Below are positions 1-6,600 of a stretch of 8,803 bases of DNA, in pieces. The position numbers and the translations under genes were made by a program. This stretch comes from QNES01 sp023143415. GTDB taxonomy: Bacteria; Pseudomonadota; Gammaproteobacteria; Beggiatoales; Beggiatoaceae. The notes below the pieces were generated by a model. It ran no database searches. It saw only the letters and a list, made by a program, of their open reading frames with translations, and had not been told where the DNA came from. The DNA lies in the NCBI GenBank assembly GCA_030632725.1, contig DAOVUF010000206.1, positions 1-8,803 on the forward strand, in the 5' to 3' direction. The first letter of the stretch is position 1. Every line of letters begins with the position of its first letter.

Positions 1-49
1 CACCGAACCGCCAAAAATGGTGGGTTTCGTTTCACTCTACCCACCCTAC
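1..49. repeat. Partial copy of a dispersed repeat ending in CTACCCACCCTAC
   Basis: Positions 13-49 match 8185-8228 closely: both read AAAAATGGTGGGTTTC, then a short variable part, then CTCTACCCACCCTAC. Positions 1-10 (CACCGAACCG) also resemble 8171-8180 (CACCGTTCCG). The copy at 8119-8258 is a complete inverted-repeat element, so this one is probably its right half, cut by the window edge. It contains no gene. The rest of the leader up to 207 shows nothing that I can defend as a promoter. Confidence 0.7.
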
Positions 50-207
50 TTTTGACGATTTTTGACTTATGTATAACGATGATATCTGGAGCTTGGGAAC
101 GAGGGAAAATTTATTTCAAGGCTAACTGCTGAGTAGTTACTCCGTTTGATTCTAAAATTCGTTGTACTCAGTGCGTCTATTATTATTCAAAAAAAGGAGA
201 AATAGAG

Positions 208-603
208 ATGTCTCAACCCGTTATTTTATGTGTAGATGATGAAAGGGTGATCTTAGATAGTCTTCAAATGCAGCTTGAAGAAGCCTTTGGCGAAACATAT
301 CTTTATGAATTTGCGGAAACCGCCGAAGACGCGCTTGAATTAATTGAAGAGTTAAATGAAGACGGAGATGATATACTTGTCATCGTCTCTGATTGGCTAA
401 TGCCGGGGCTGAAAGGAGATGATTTTCTGATTCGCGTTCATAAAAATTTTCCCAACATTGTCAAAATATTATTAACTGGTCAAGCTGATGAAAGTGCGAT
501 TAAGCGTGTTCAGCAAGAAGCCAATCTTCATCGTTGTATCAATAAACCCTGGACAGATGAAGAATTGGTTAATACGATTAAACAAGGTTTGGAAAAATTA
601 TGA
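208..603 (+). CDS. Stand-alone response regulator receiver (REC) protein, 131 aa
   Basis: A single-domain phospho-receiver of the CheY-like superfamily, with no output domain. Visible landmarks: acidic pair D10-D11 followed by E12, phospho-acceptor D62 in SDWLMP, switch residue T90 in LLTGQAD, and K113-P114 followed by W115. The LTGQAD and KPW signature is typical of receivers attached to HD-GYP, cyclase or hybrid kinase proteins. The length (131 aa) is normal for a lone receiver. The start is well supported: AAGGAGA at 194-200 lies 7 nt before the ATG. The next gene begins 54 nt downstream on the same strand, and its N-terminal receiver starts almost identically (MSQPVI-CVDDE) and aligns without gaps through KPW, so the two are tandem paralogues. 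Inferred role: phosphate sink, shuttle or intermediate in a phosphorelay with the downstream cyclase. The cognate histidine kinase is not in the window. Confidence 0.93.
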   Translation: MSQPVILCVDDERVILDSLQMQLEEAFGETYLYEFAETAEDALELIEELNEDGDDILVIVSDWLMPGLKGDDFLIRVHKNFPNIVKILLTGQADESAIKRVQQEANLHRCINKPWTDEELVNTIKQGLEKL

Positions 604-609
604 ATGTTA

Positions 610-638
610 TTAATGGTGAATTAATAATTCACCATTAA
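610..638. repeat. Perfect palindrome in the gap between the two signalling genes
   Basis: TTAATGGTGAATTA (610-623) and TAATTCACCATTAA (625-638) are perfect reverse complements around a single A. As RNA the practical hairpin has an 11-bp stem (TTAATGGTGAA with TTCACCATTAA) and a 7-nt AT loop. No T-run follows on the + strand, so a classical terminator is unlikely. The hairpin starts 7 nt after the first stop codon and ends 19 nt before the second start codon. It could set mRNA stability or the expression ratio of the two genes, or be a protein-binding site or a small dispersed repeat. Confidence 0.85.
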
Positions 639-657
639 CCATATTGCGAGCAAAAAT

Positions 658-2385
658 ATGAGTCAACCTGTCATTATATGTGTTGATGATGAACAAACGA
701 TACTTGATAGTTTGAAAATAGAGCTAAAGCAAGCATTCAACGATCAGTATCTCATTGAGACGACAGAAAGCGGTGAAGAAACATTAGAGTTAATTGAGGA
801 ACTGCTAGAAGAACAATATGAAGTCCCCTTGATTATATCCGATTATATTATGCCCAAAATGAAGGGTGATGAACTTTTAAAACGTTTTCATTTGCTCTCT
901 CCAAGCACACGTAAAGTCATGCTCACAGGGCAAGCAGATATTGAGGCGGTTGCTAATGCTATTCAGTATGCCAAATTGTATCGTTATCTTGCCAAACCAT
1001 GGAACAACAACGATCTGATTTTAACCGTCTCTGAAGCCATTAAAAGCTATTTTAAAGATAAACAGATTGCTGAGAAAAACAAGGAATTAGAAAGAAAAGT
1101 CAAAATTTTTCATCAATTTGTGCCGGGTCAATTTCTTAAACTTTTACATCTCAAAGACAATGATGATATTGAATTAGGTGCTTGCGTTGAAAAAACAATG
1201 AGTATTATGTTTGCTGATATTCGGGGGTTCACGAAGATTTCAGAAGACATGACACCGCAAGAAAATTTTAATTTTATCAATTCTTATTTAAGCAAGATGG
1301 AACCCATTATTAATGAACATCATGGGTTTATTGATAAATATATTGGTGATGAAATTATGGCTTTGTTTTCACACAATGCTGATGATGCGGTTCAGGCGGG
1401 AATCGTTATGTTAAAACAGATCATCAAACATAATCAGCAAAGTGCTGATTCTCCTGCCATTTCAATCGGTATTGGGATACATACGGGACCATTAATGCTT
1501 GGCACCGTCGGCGGTAAAAACCGTATGGATGGTACGGTTATTTCAGATGCCGTGAATTTATCCTCACGAGTTGAAGAATTAACTAAAAATTATAACACAC
1601 CCATGTTAATTACAGAAGAAACCTGTCAACAATTAACCAATGTTTCGCAATATAAGATTAGGCTTATTGATCATGTCACCGTCAAAGGAAAAACTCAAGA
1701 AGTGACTATTTATGAAGTTTTTGATGCGGATGACTCTTCAAGCATTGAAATGAAATCAAAGACTTCACCTGATTTTGAAGAGGGTGTTAAATATTTTCAT
1801 CAAGAGCAGTTTGATAACGCACGGATTTTGTTTGAGAAGGTTTGTAAGATAAATAAGAATGATAAAGCGGCACAAGTTTATTACGAAAATTGCCAACATA
1901 TATTAAACATGATAATGCCCGAATTGCCCCATATTCTTATTGTCGATGATACCCCTTTCAATGTGCGTATATTAGCGCATTTTTTGAATCAAAACCGTTT
2001 TAAAGTTTCGGTGGCGGAAAGTGGTGAAAGTACTTTAAAAATGGTGAAACATAACCCTCCACTTTTAATTTTATTAGATATATTATTACCCGGTATAGAT
2101 GGCTTTGAAACTTGTCAGAGACTTAAAGCCAATTCAGAAACTCAAGATATTCCCGTTATTTTTATGAGTGATTTGACGGATACCGGTGATAAAATAAAAG
2201 GTTTTAAAGCCGGTGCTATTGATTACATTACGAAACCTTTTCGCTCCGAAGAGGTATTAATGCGGATTAAAACGCATTTAAATTTGATCCATTTACAACA
2301 GCAGCGTCAATTAAGAAGCTCATTAAAAATAAGTAACTCAAAACTCAAAGCGAGAATAGAAGAACTGATCGTTCATAGTTTATAA
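658..2385 (+). CDS. Receiver - class III adenylyl cyclase - TPR-like - receiver protein, 575 aa
   Basis: Probably makes cAMP from ATP under phosphorelay control. Domain order: REC1 residues 1-130 (D10-D11, phospho-acceptor D62 in SDYIMP, T90, K113-P114); a charged helical, likely coiled-coil linker 131-150; class III cyclase about 178-355; a TPR-like helix pair about 371-417; REC2 about 424-545 (D430-D431, phospho-acceptor D474 in LLDILLP, S504, K526-P527); and a polar helical tail 546-575. All expected catalytic residues are visible: metal-binding D187 (FADIRGFT) and D231 (YIGDEIMALF), adenine-selecting K227 and T293, and the transition-state pair N300/R304 (NLSSR). The Lys/Thr pair is the pattern of CyaB1/CyaC-type adenylyl rather than guanylyl cyclases. 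No membrane segment or signal peptide is seen, so it should be cytoplasmic. No strong Shine-Dalgarno precedes the ATG (only GAGC about 9 nt upstream), which suggests translation helped by the gene before it. The C-terminal tail resembles the coil that often leads into a kinase domain but ends at a normal stop. The enzyme class is well supported; in vivo specificity is inferred. Confidence 0.93.
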   Translation: MSQPVIICVDDEQTILDSLKIELKQAFNDQYLIETTESGEETLELIEELLEEQYEVPLIISDYIMPKMKGDELLKRFHLLSPSTRKVMLTGQADIEAVANAIQYAKLYRYLAKPWNNNDLILTVSEAIKSYFKDKQIAEKNKELERKVKIFHQFVPGQFLKLLHLKDNDDIELGACVEKTMSIMFADIRGFTKISEDMTPQENFNFINSYLSKMEPIINEHHGFIDKYIGDEIMALFSHNADDAVQAGIVMLKQIIKHNQQSADSPAISIGIGIHTGPLMLGTVGGKNRMDGTVISDAVNLSSRVEELTKNYNTPMLITEETCQQLTNVSQYKIRLIDHVTVKGKTQEVTIYEVFDADDSSSIEMKSKTSPDFEEGVKYFHQEQFDNARILFEKVCKINKNDKAAQVYYENCQHILNMIMPELPHILIVDDTPFNVRILAHFLNQNRFKVSVAESGESTLKMVKHNPPLLILLDILLPGIDGFETCQRLKANSETQDIPVIFMSDLTDTGDKIKGFKAGAIDYITKPFRSEEVLMRIKTHLNLIHLQQQRQLRSSLKISNSKLKARIEELIVHSL

Positions 2386-2415
2386 TTTTTCGTAACGACT
2401 CAGCCTTGAAATGCG

Positions 2416-2564
2416 AATTAAGGAATGTGCATGAAATATATCATGTTGAATCAGACCTGACAGGTTTTGGAAACCTGTCAGGTATTCGAGGTTTGAGTTT
2501 TTTTTCAAAAACCTGTCAGGTTTGATGCAACATTGTCGAAGAGATTTTATGCACGTTCCTAATT
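2416..2564. repeat. Large imperfect inverted-repeat (MITE-like) element with ACCTGACAGGT cores
   Basis: The left arm (2416-2470) and the reverse complement of the right arm (2507-2564) align: AATTAAGGAATGTGCATGAAAT against AATTAGGAACGTGCATAAAAT, then TGTTGAATCAGACCTGACAGG against TGTTGCATCAAACCTGACAGG, with a few small gaps. Inside the left half a second perfect hairpin forms, ACCTGACAGGTTT (2455-2467) with AAACCTGTCAGGT (2471-2483), so the 11-bp core occurs three times. A T8 run lies at 2498-2505. No ORF is present. The element sits between convergent genes and could terminate transcription from both sides, but it looks more like a non-autonomous dispersed repeat. Palindromic ACCTGACAGGT repeats are, as I recall, common in other repeat-rich bacteria. 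Confidence 0.8.
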
Positions 2565-2574
2565 AAATTATTTA

Positions 2575-2593
2575 GCTGACTTTAGCTGTCAGC
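2575..2593 (-). terminator. Possible terminator hairpin after the membrane-protein cassette
   Basis: GCTGAC (2575-2580) and GTCAGC (2588-2593) form a 6-bp stem around a 7-nt loop, 11 nt beyond the stop of the 108-aa gene. Read on the minus strand the hairpin is followed by TAAATAATTT, which is only a weak U-tract. The TTTAGCTGAC / TTTAGCTGTC tandem (2571-2590) produces the structure. Low-strength call. Confidence 0.35.
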
Positions 2594-2603
2594 CTTGAAC
2601 CAG

Positions 2604-2930
2604 TTAAGAACTGTTTTCGTTTTCTTCTTTTTTTTTCTGTTTTATGAACGGAATCTTAATTATTTTTACGAGCATTTGGATTGAAACCCAAATCACTGCT
2701 ACACCACCCAAAACAATATAAGTCCTCTCGTCTCCAATTGGAATCGCTGGATCAAAAGCAATGTAACAAACCTTTATGCCAGCAGCAATTGCAGCACCAG
2801 AAAGAAATAACACAACTCCATCTGCAAGATCAGGTATTTTACAATTTCTCGGATCACGGAAAATTTGTATAAGGTAAACAGCAATTAGTAATAAGCCACA
2901 AAAAACGCCTAGAAAGAAGAAGAAATCCAT
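2604..2930 (-). CDS. Small three-span membrane protein of unknown function, 108 aa
   Basis: I do not recognise a family. The sequence shows three hydrophobic segments: about residues 2-24 (starts DFFFFLGVF), 36-59 (GVVLFLSGAAIAAGI...) and 70-93 (TYIVLGGVAVIW...). They are joined by a basic loop (FRDPRNCK) and an acidic/proline loop (FDPAIPIGDERT), and end in a charged tail rich in K, E and N (94-108). The positive-inside rule suggests N-terminus outside, first loop inside, second loop outside and C-terminus inside. The ATG overlaps the stop of the upstream gene by one base (TAATG), implying translational coupling. A purine-rich GGGAGGA (2947-2941) inside the upstream gene lies about 10 nt before the start. 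Partner or immunity-type roles for the upstream peptide are possible but are only guesses from the arrangement. Confidence 0.75.
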   Translation of the reverse strand: MDFFFFLGVFCGLLLIAVYLIQIFRDPRNCKIPDLADGVVLFLSGAAIAAGIKVCYIAFDPAIPIGDERTYIVLGGVAVIWVSIQMLVKIIKIPFIKQKKKEENENSS

Positions 2931-3118
2931 TATTTTTTCTTCCTCCCATCAAGTATCACCAAGCCAATACCAATACCAATACCAATACCTACAATTGTAG
3001 CCGCTTTTCCTCCAATGAATGGAATCAATAATCCTATAGAACCTATTAGAGATGAAATAGCTGCTCCCATCGCATATTCTACGTTTTTTAGTTTATTTAC
3101 ATATTTATTAGGTAACAT
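2930..3118 (-). CDS. Tiny Gly-rich hydrophobic membrane peptide, 62 aa, with (Gly-Ile)4 repeat
   Basis: No family recognised. A basic amphipathic N-terminus (residues 1-15, MLPNKYVNKLKNVEY) is followed by two hydrophobic Gly/Ile-rich segments, 17-35 and 39-56. These are split by a short GGK turn and end in a basic cap, DGRKKK. Residues 44-52 are strictly alternating Gly-Ile, encoded by a hexanucleotide tandem repeat. I chose the ATG at 3118 because GGAAAA (3128-3123) lies 4-5 nt before it; an in-frame TTG at 3130 would add four residues (MENI) but has little room for a ribosome site. It overlaps the following membrane-protein gene by one base, so the pair is one operon. Size, charge and glycine pattern would suit a small pore-forming, holin-like or bacteriocin-like peptide, or a subunit of a small membrane complex. 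There is no lysis or secretion gene nearby to support any of these. Confidence 0.65.
   Translation of the reverse strand: MLPNKYVNKLKNVEYAMGAAISSLIGSIGLLIPFIGGKAATIVGIGIGIGIGLVILDGRKKK
2964..2989. repeat. Hexanucleotide tandem repeat (CCAATA)4 inside a gene
   Basis: CCAATA is repeated four times plus two bases, perfectly. On the coding (minus) strand it reads GGTATT, giving Gly-Ile per unit. Because the unit is 6 bp, gain or loss keeps the frame and changes the length of the second hydrophobic segment by two residues. Confidence 0.95.
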
Positions 3119-3129
3119 GATGTTTTCCA

Positions 3130-3135
3130 ATTATA
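3130..3135 (-). promoter_or_regulatory. Possible -10 box (TATAAT) for the membrane-protein cassette
   Basis: A perfect TATAAT reads on the minus strand from 3135 to 3130, just upstream of the 62-aa gene. No good -35 is seen at 16-18 nt (the best is an ATTTTG-like match). A start site 6-7 nt downstream would leave a leader of only about 5 nt before the ATG at 3118 and would clip the GGAAAA site. The match may therefore be chance in AT-rich DNA. Confidence 0.25.
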
Positions 3136-3173
3136 CGCTATCTGTTAAACTCCAAAATCCAAAGTTCTGGTAT

Positions 3174-3421
3174 TAAGTACTGAAGCATAAATTTTCGTCC
3201 ATTTTAAAGCAAGTTGTTAACTGGTGCCAAATAACAATTTTACTAAGTACTGAAGCACAAGTTTTAACACTTTTTGGAGTCCAAACCTTCAGATTTGGCA
3301 TTCAGCAATTTAGTCACGTCCAAATCTAAAGGTTTGGACTCCATCATATCCGATAATTTATGCTTCAGTACTTATAAATGGGTTCTTTCATTATATCCGA
3401 AAATTTGTGATTCAGTACTTA
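3174..3421. repeat. Nested palindromic repeat block: four TAAGTACTGAAGCA units around a 23-bp inverted repeat
   Basis: Gene-free block. A unit of about 24 bp, TAAGTACTGAAGCAYAAA then TTTTCG where present, occurs on the + strand at 3174-3197 and 3244-3260 (shorter match). It occurs inverted at 3351-3374 and 3398-3421; copy 4 has T in place of G in GAAGCA. Between the direct and inverted pairs lies a strong inverted repeat, GGAGTCCAAACCTT-AGATTTGG type, 3276-3298 with 3320-3342: 23-bp arms, one mismatch, 21-nt loop. The whole block is thus roughly symmetrical (unit, unit, arm, arm, unit, unit). It could be nested or decayed mobile repeats, or a structured regulatory or boundary region upstream of the membrane cassette. 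Confidence 0.85.
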
Positions 3422-3449
3422 ATAAACCAAGTTTTTTGAAACGTTCCGC

Positions 3450-3600
3450 CTTGAAATCAATTTCAAATGCGAATTAAGAGTTGAAACTCCATTGAAAATG
3501 GAGTTCAAAATTTTCGTTTTTTGAAACGAAAACCTCGAAAACACTTTAGCTTTGTCAATCCGCCCAAAGCTGAAGCGTTGGACTCCTATTTTAACTCTTA
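3450..3600. repeat. Cluster of short hairpins bounded by TTAAGAGTT / AACTCTTA
   Basis: No gene. In order: TTGAAAT-ATTTCAA hairpin (3451-3466); TTAAGAGTT (3474-3482), whose complement AACTCTTA sits at 3593-3600 directly beside the lipoprotein gene stop; TTGAAACTCCATT with AATGGAGTTCAA (3481-3509, one bulge); TTTTCGTTT with AAACGAAAA (3511-3532); and CCAAAGC with GCGTTGG (3564-3581, one mismatch). The GGACTCC at 3580-3586 echoes the arm of the larger inverted repeat at 3276-3342, so the two blocks may share a repeat family. Confidence 0.65.
3511..3532 (-). terminator. Possible AT-rich terminator for the lipoprotein gene
   Basis: On the minus strand a 9-bp stem (TTTTCGTTT / AAACGAAAA) with a 4-nt loop is followed directly by TTTTG, 69 nt beyond the stop of the 1497-aa gene. 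The stem has few GC pairs, so it is weak as an intrinsic terminator. The adjacent hairpin at 3481-3509 may contribute. Confidence 0.35.
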
Positions 3601-6600
3601 CTATTCTACAACATTGATCTGCCCTAAAGCGGTTAACATCATATTTCCATTCCCCCCAGCACCCGTATCTTTTGAAGTAATGGTGATAGTAATGATTGCC
3701 GAATTTGGCAGGGGATATTCTTGACGAGTGTGTTCATTACCATCCTTATCCTTTTCAGTGATATCTTTAGGCGGATTACTTGAGAGGGTAAATTCGATAG
3801 ATTGCAAGCCAAGTTCATTGCGAGTAAAGGTAAAATCCGTCTGCCCGCCCAATACCCCATTATTGGTAGTCACTTGCACTTTTGTCCCTTCAACTAATCC
3901 ATTGCCATAAATATCGCCGATGCCAGAAACGGTAAATTTTTCTTTATCTGCATTGAGGATCGAAAATGAAGGCGGGGTGACGGTTATTCCTTCACTTATC
4001 TCTGCGGAAAAGAGGATTCGTATATCAGTCCAAATGGTGGTATTTTTAAAAGTACCGCCGGGACCATCAAATTCACCATTGCCATTGTCAAATTGACCAT
4101 TGCCATTGACATCAACATATAATTCCCCTTCTGCCTCAAAAATATCATTCTCATTGCCGTCGATATAGGGTTCGCTTAAATCATCAAAAGGTTCGCCCTG
4201 ATCATAAATGCCATTACCATTCTCATCGACAAAACTTTCGCTACCAGTTGTGTAGGCGACAATAGTGGCGAATCCCGGATTACCACATAACAACATGCCG
4301 GATAATGGGTTTTGAACATTCCGCCAATCGCTACTGCATCCATAACCTGCCGTTTCGACTGCGGGAACACCGCCTAAAAAGGGTGTTGTTGGTTCGGCAG
4401 ATTGCAAAATGGCTGTGGCTTGCCCAAATTCAGTGCTTGTCGTAAACGCGCCGCCACCAATACTTTTACCTATCATGCCGCCTTCAGTGATAAAACTCAC
4501 AGAGGTGCCATCTGGTACAATATTCCCAAAACGATCACCGACATAAGCGACTATTTCATCAAAGAGTCCAAAAGTCACACCGCCAGCGATGTTGAGATAT
4601 TCTGCCGCTAATGAGAGATGATCCGCATCTGGCACAGAACCGACAATAGTAACTCGTGCGATAGTGCTAATCGTGTCGTTGATAGTGGCAATCACGTCGA
4701 TATTACCTGCCACTGTTCCGCCTTTTAAGGTGACGCTGACTAAACCGTTATTGGTTGTTCCATCCGCCGTTTTGCCCATGTCGCCTTTAGTCGTAATCGT
4801 TTCACCGCCCCCCAAGGTAGTTTTGCCGAGAGAAAATTTCACGTCTGTACCATCTGCCACAATATTACCCAAACTGTCTTTGACTAAAAATTCAATGGTG
4901 GCAATTTGAACGACACCACTGCCAATAACGCCTATCACTTTGGGTTCTATTTTACTGACTTCAATTGTTCCCGCATCACCCGGTTGCACTTCAAGTGTGA
5001 GGCTATCAGTCACGTTGCCCGCAGTGGCGGTGATGGTGGCTAACCCAGATTGCATCTTTGGGCTAAAATTTGCCTCTGCGATGCCATTATTGGTTAGTAC
5101 AGATTCAGTGATTATGCCCAAGGTTGTCATAAAATCGACAGGCGTACCATCTTTAACGGGATTGCCTTGAACATCTTTCACAACCGCTTTAATTGGTATT
5201 TCCTGACTATTAAATGATAATGAATCTGCATCAGTGCTGAGCATCAAACTGCTAATCAATTCGCTGGCGTAAAAGGTGAGCGTGGATGTCGCTGGCGTTA
5301 AAGCATCTACTTGCGCCTCAATCACAGCATGATCAACGCTATTGCTCGTCACGCTGACGGTTGTTCGCCCTAATTCGTCTGTCTTGGAACGAAAATGGTC
5401 TAAAAAAATACTGTTTCCTGTTATCACGCGAAAATAAACAGGACTGCCGACAATTCCAACGCCATCTTTATCACTGACAACGGCTGTTAATATGACGGGC
5501 GATGCGCCATCAGCGAGATTCTCTGCCTCAGTAGGCGATAAGCTGATATTTGCGCCAAAGTATAAGGGAATTTCTTGCTTTGCACTGTCTGCTTGTACCG
5601 TGACGATGACATTTTCGCCCGTTGTATTGGTGATAATCGTTTTCACTTCCCCTTTTTCATCACTTCTCCCCGTTTGAGGCGAAATCTTTGCATGACTTTC
5701 CCTCCCATCAGTCGTTTTTGCTGAAAAAGTCACTTGCTGCCCTTGAATGGGCAAATCATTATGATCAGTAATATGTGCCGTGATCGTCGCCGGTTGGTTA
5801 AGATTCAATACAGTGGCGGTTGTTTCAGCGTCAAGGTGGCGATTTTCCCCAAACGCGGCAAGAAAATTCACCGTCGCTTGGGCGTTTAACGCGCCACTGC
5901 TCACATTAACTTCTGCCGTGCCACCATTGTTTTCTAAGTCTCTAATGGTAACGATAGCGGTTCCATCAATATCAGTCGTCGCCGTGCTGGGTGTCAATAT
6001 TTCGTTATTGTCGTCAACGAAGTTAAAAGTCACTTCTTGATCGGCAATTGGTGCATAATTGCCATCTTTTAATAAAGCCGTCAGGGTAGCCGTTTCAATG
6101 GCATTGACTGAATGAGGCAATAGTTTCAAACTCGCGCCAAAATAGAGTTTTAAGGTTTTAGTCACAGTGCCACTTGTTACTGTAATGTCCACATTTTCTT
6201 TATGACTATTTGTCACTGTAAAAGTGGCTTGCGCCTTCTCGTTCGTTATTTCTGGTACATCATGCAGCACCGCATTCCCAGAAGCAATTACATTGAATGA
6301 CGTATTAGGTAATAAAACGTCCATATCAAGTAATTCTTGATATAAACTGTCAGTCACATAATAGTAGTAAAAAAAACGATCATATCTATCGAAAAAGAAA
6401 TCATCGAAATCAATTTTATTGAGTATCGTGACAGTGATGTTGCTAGACTGACCTGTTTGTAAAATATTCGGGGACGCGCTTAAAACTATCTCGCCAACAG
6501 GGGTAGTTGTAATAAACGTCACTTTAACAGGTTCCGCTTTTTTTCCGCCCGCTCTGGCTATGACTTCAAAAGTTTCTGGAACGCTGCTGGTAATGAAAGT

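Noticed and set aside
162..186. Promoter TTGTAC ... TATTAT before the first receiver gene
   Set aside because: The spacing between the boxes is only 10-13 nt, too short for a sigma70-type promoter; no better pair was found in 50-207.
2295..2385. Truncated histidine kinase after the second receiver of the cyclase protein
   Set aside because: The tail is helical and polar but has no His-box or ATPase motif, and it ends at a stop with no kinase-like sequence in any frame downstream.
2681..2872. 63-codon + strand open frame
   Set aside because: It is antisense to the 108-aa membrane protein, whose three hydrophobic segments and coupled start make it the better call.
3174..3421. CRISPR array
   Set aside because: The four repeat units are in mixed orientation with unequal spacing and include a separate inverted repeat; no spacer-like regularity and no cas genes.
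3274..3477. 67-codon + strand open frame in the palindrome block, and a similar one at 3521-3724
   Set aside because: Both are made of inverted-repeat sequence (the second also runs antisense into the lipoprotein gene); no ribosome site, no protein-like pattern.
3639..3860. Minus-strand open frame overlapping the 3' end of the lipoprotein gene
   Set aside because: It sits fully inside the lipoprotein frame, shows no domain or ribosome site, and is explained as an out-of-frame shadow.
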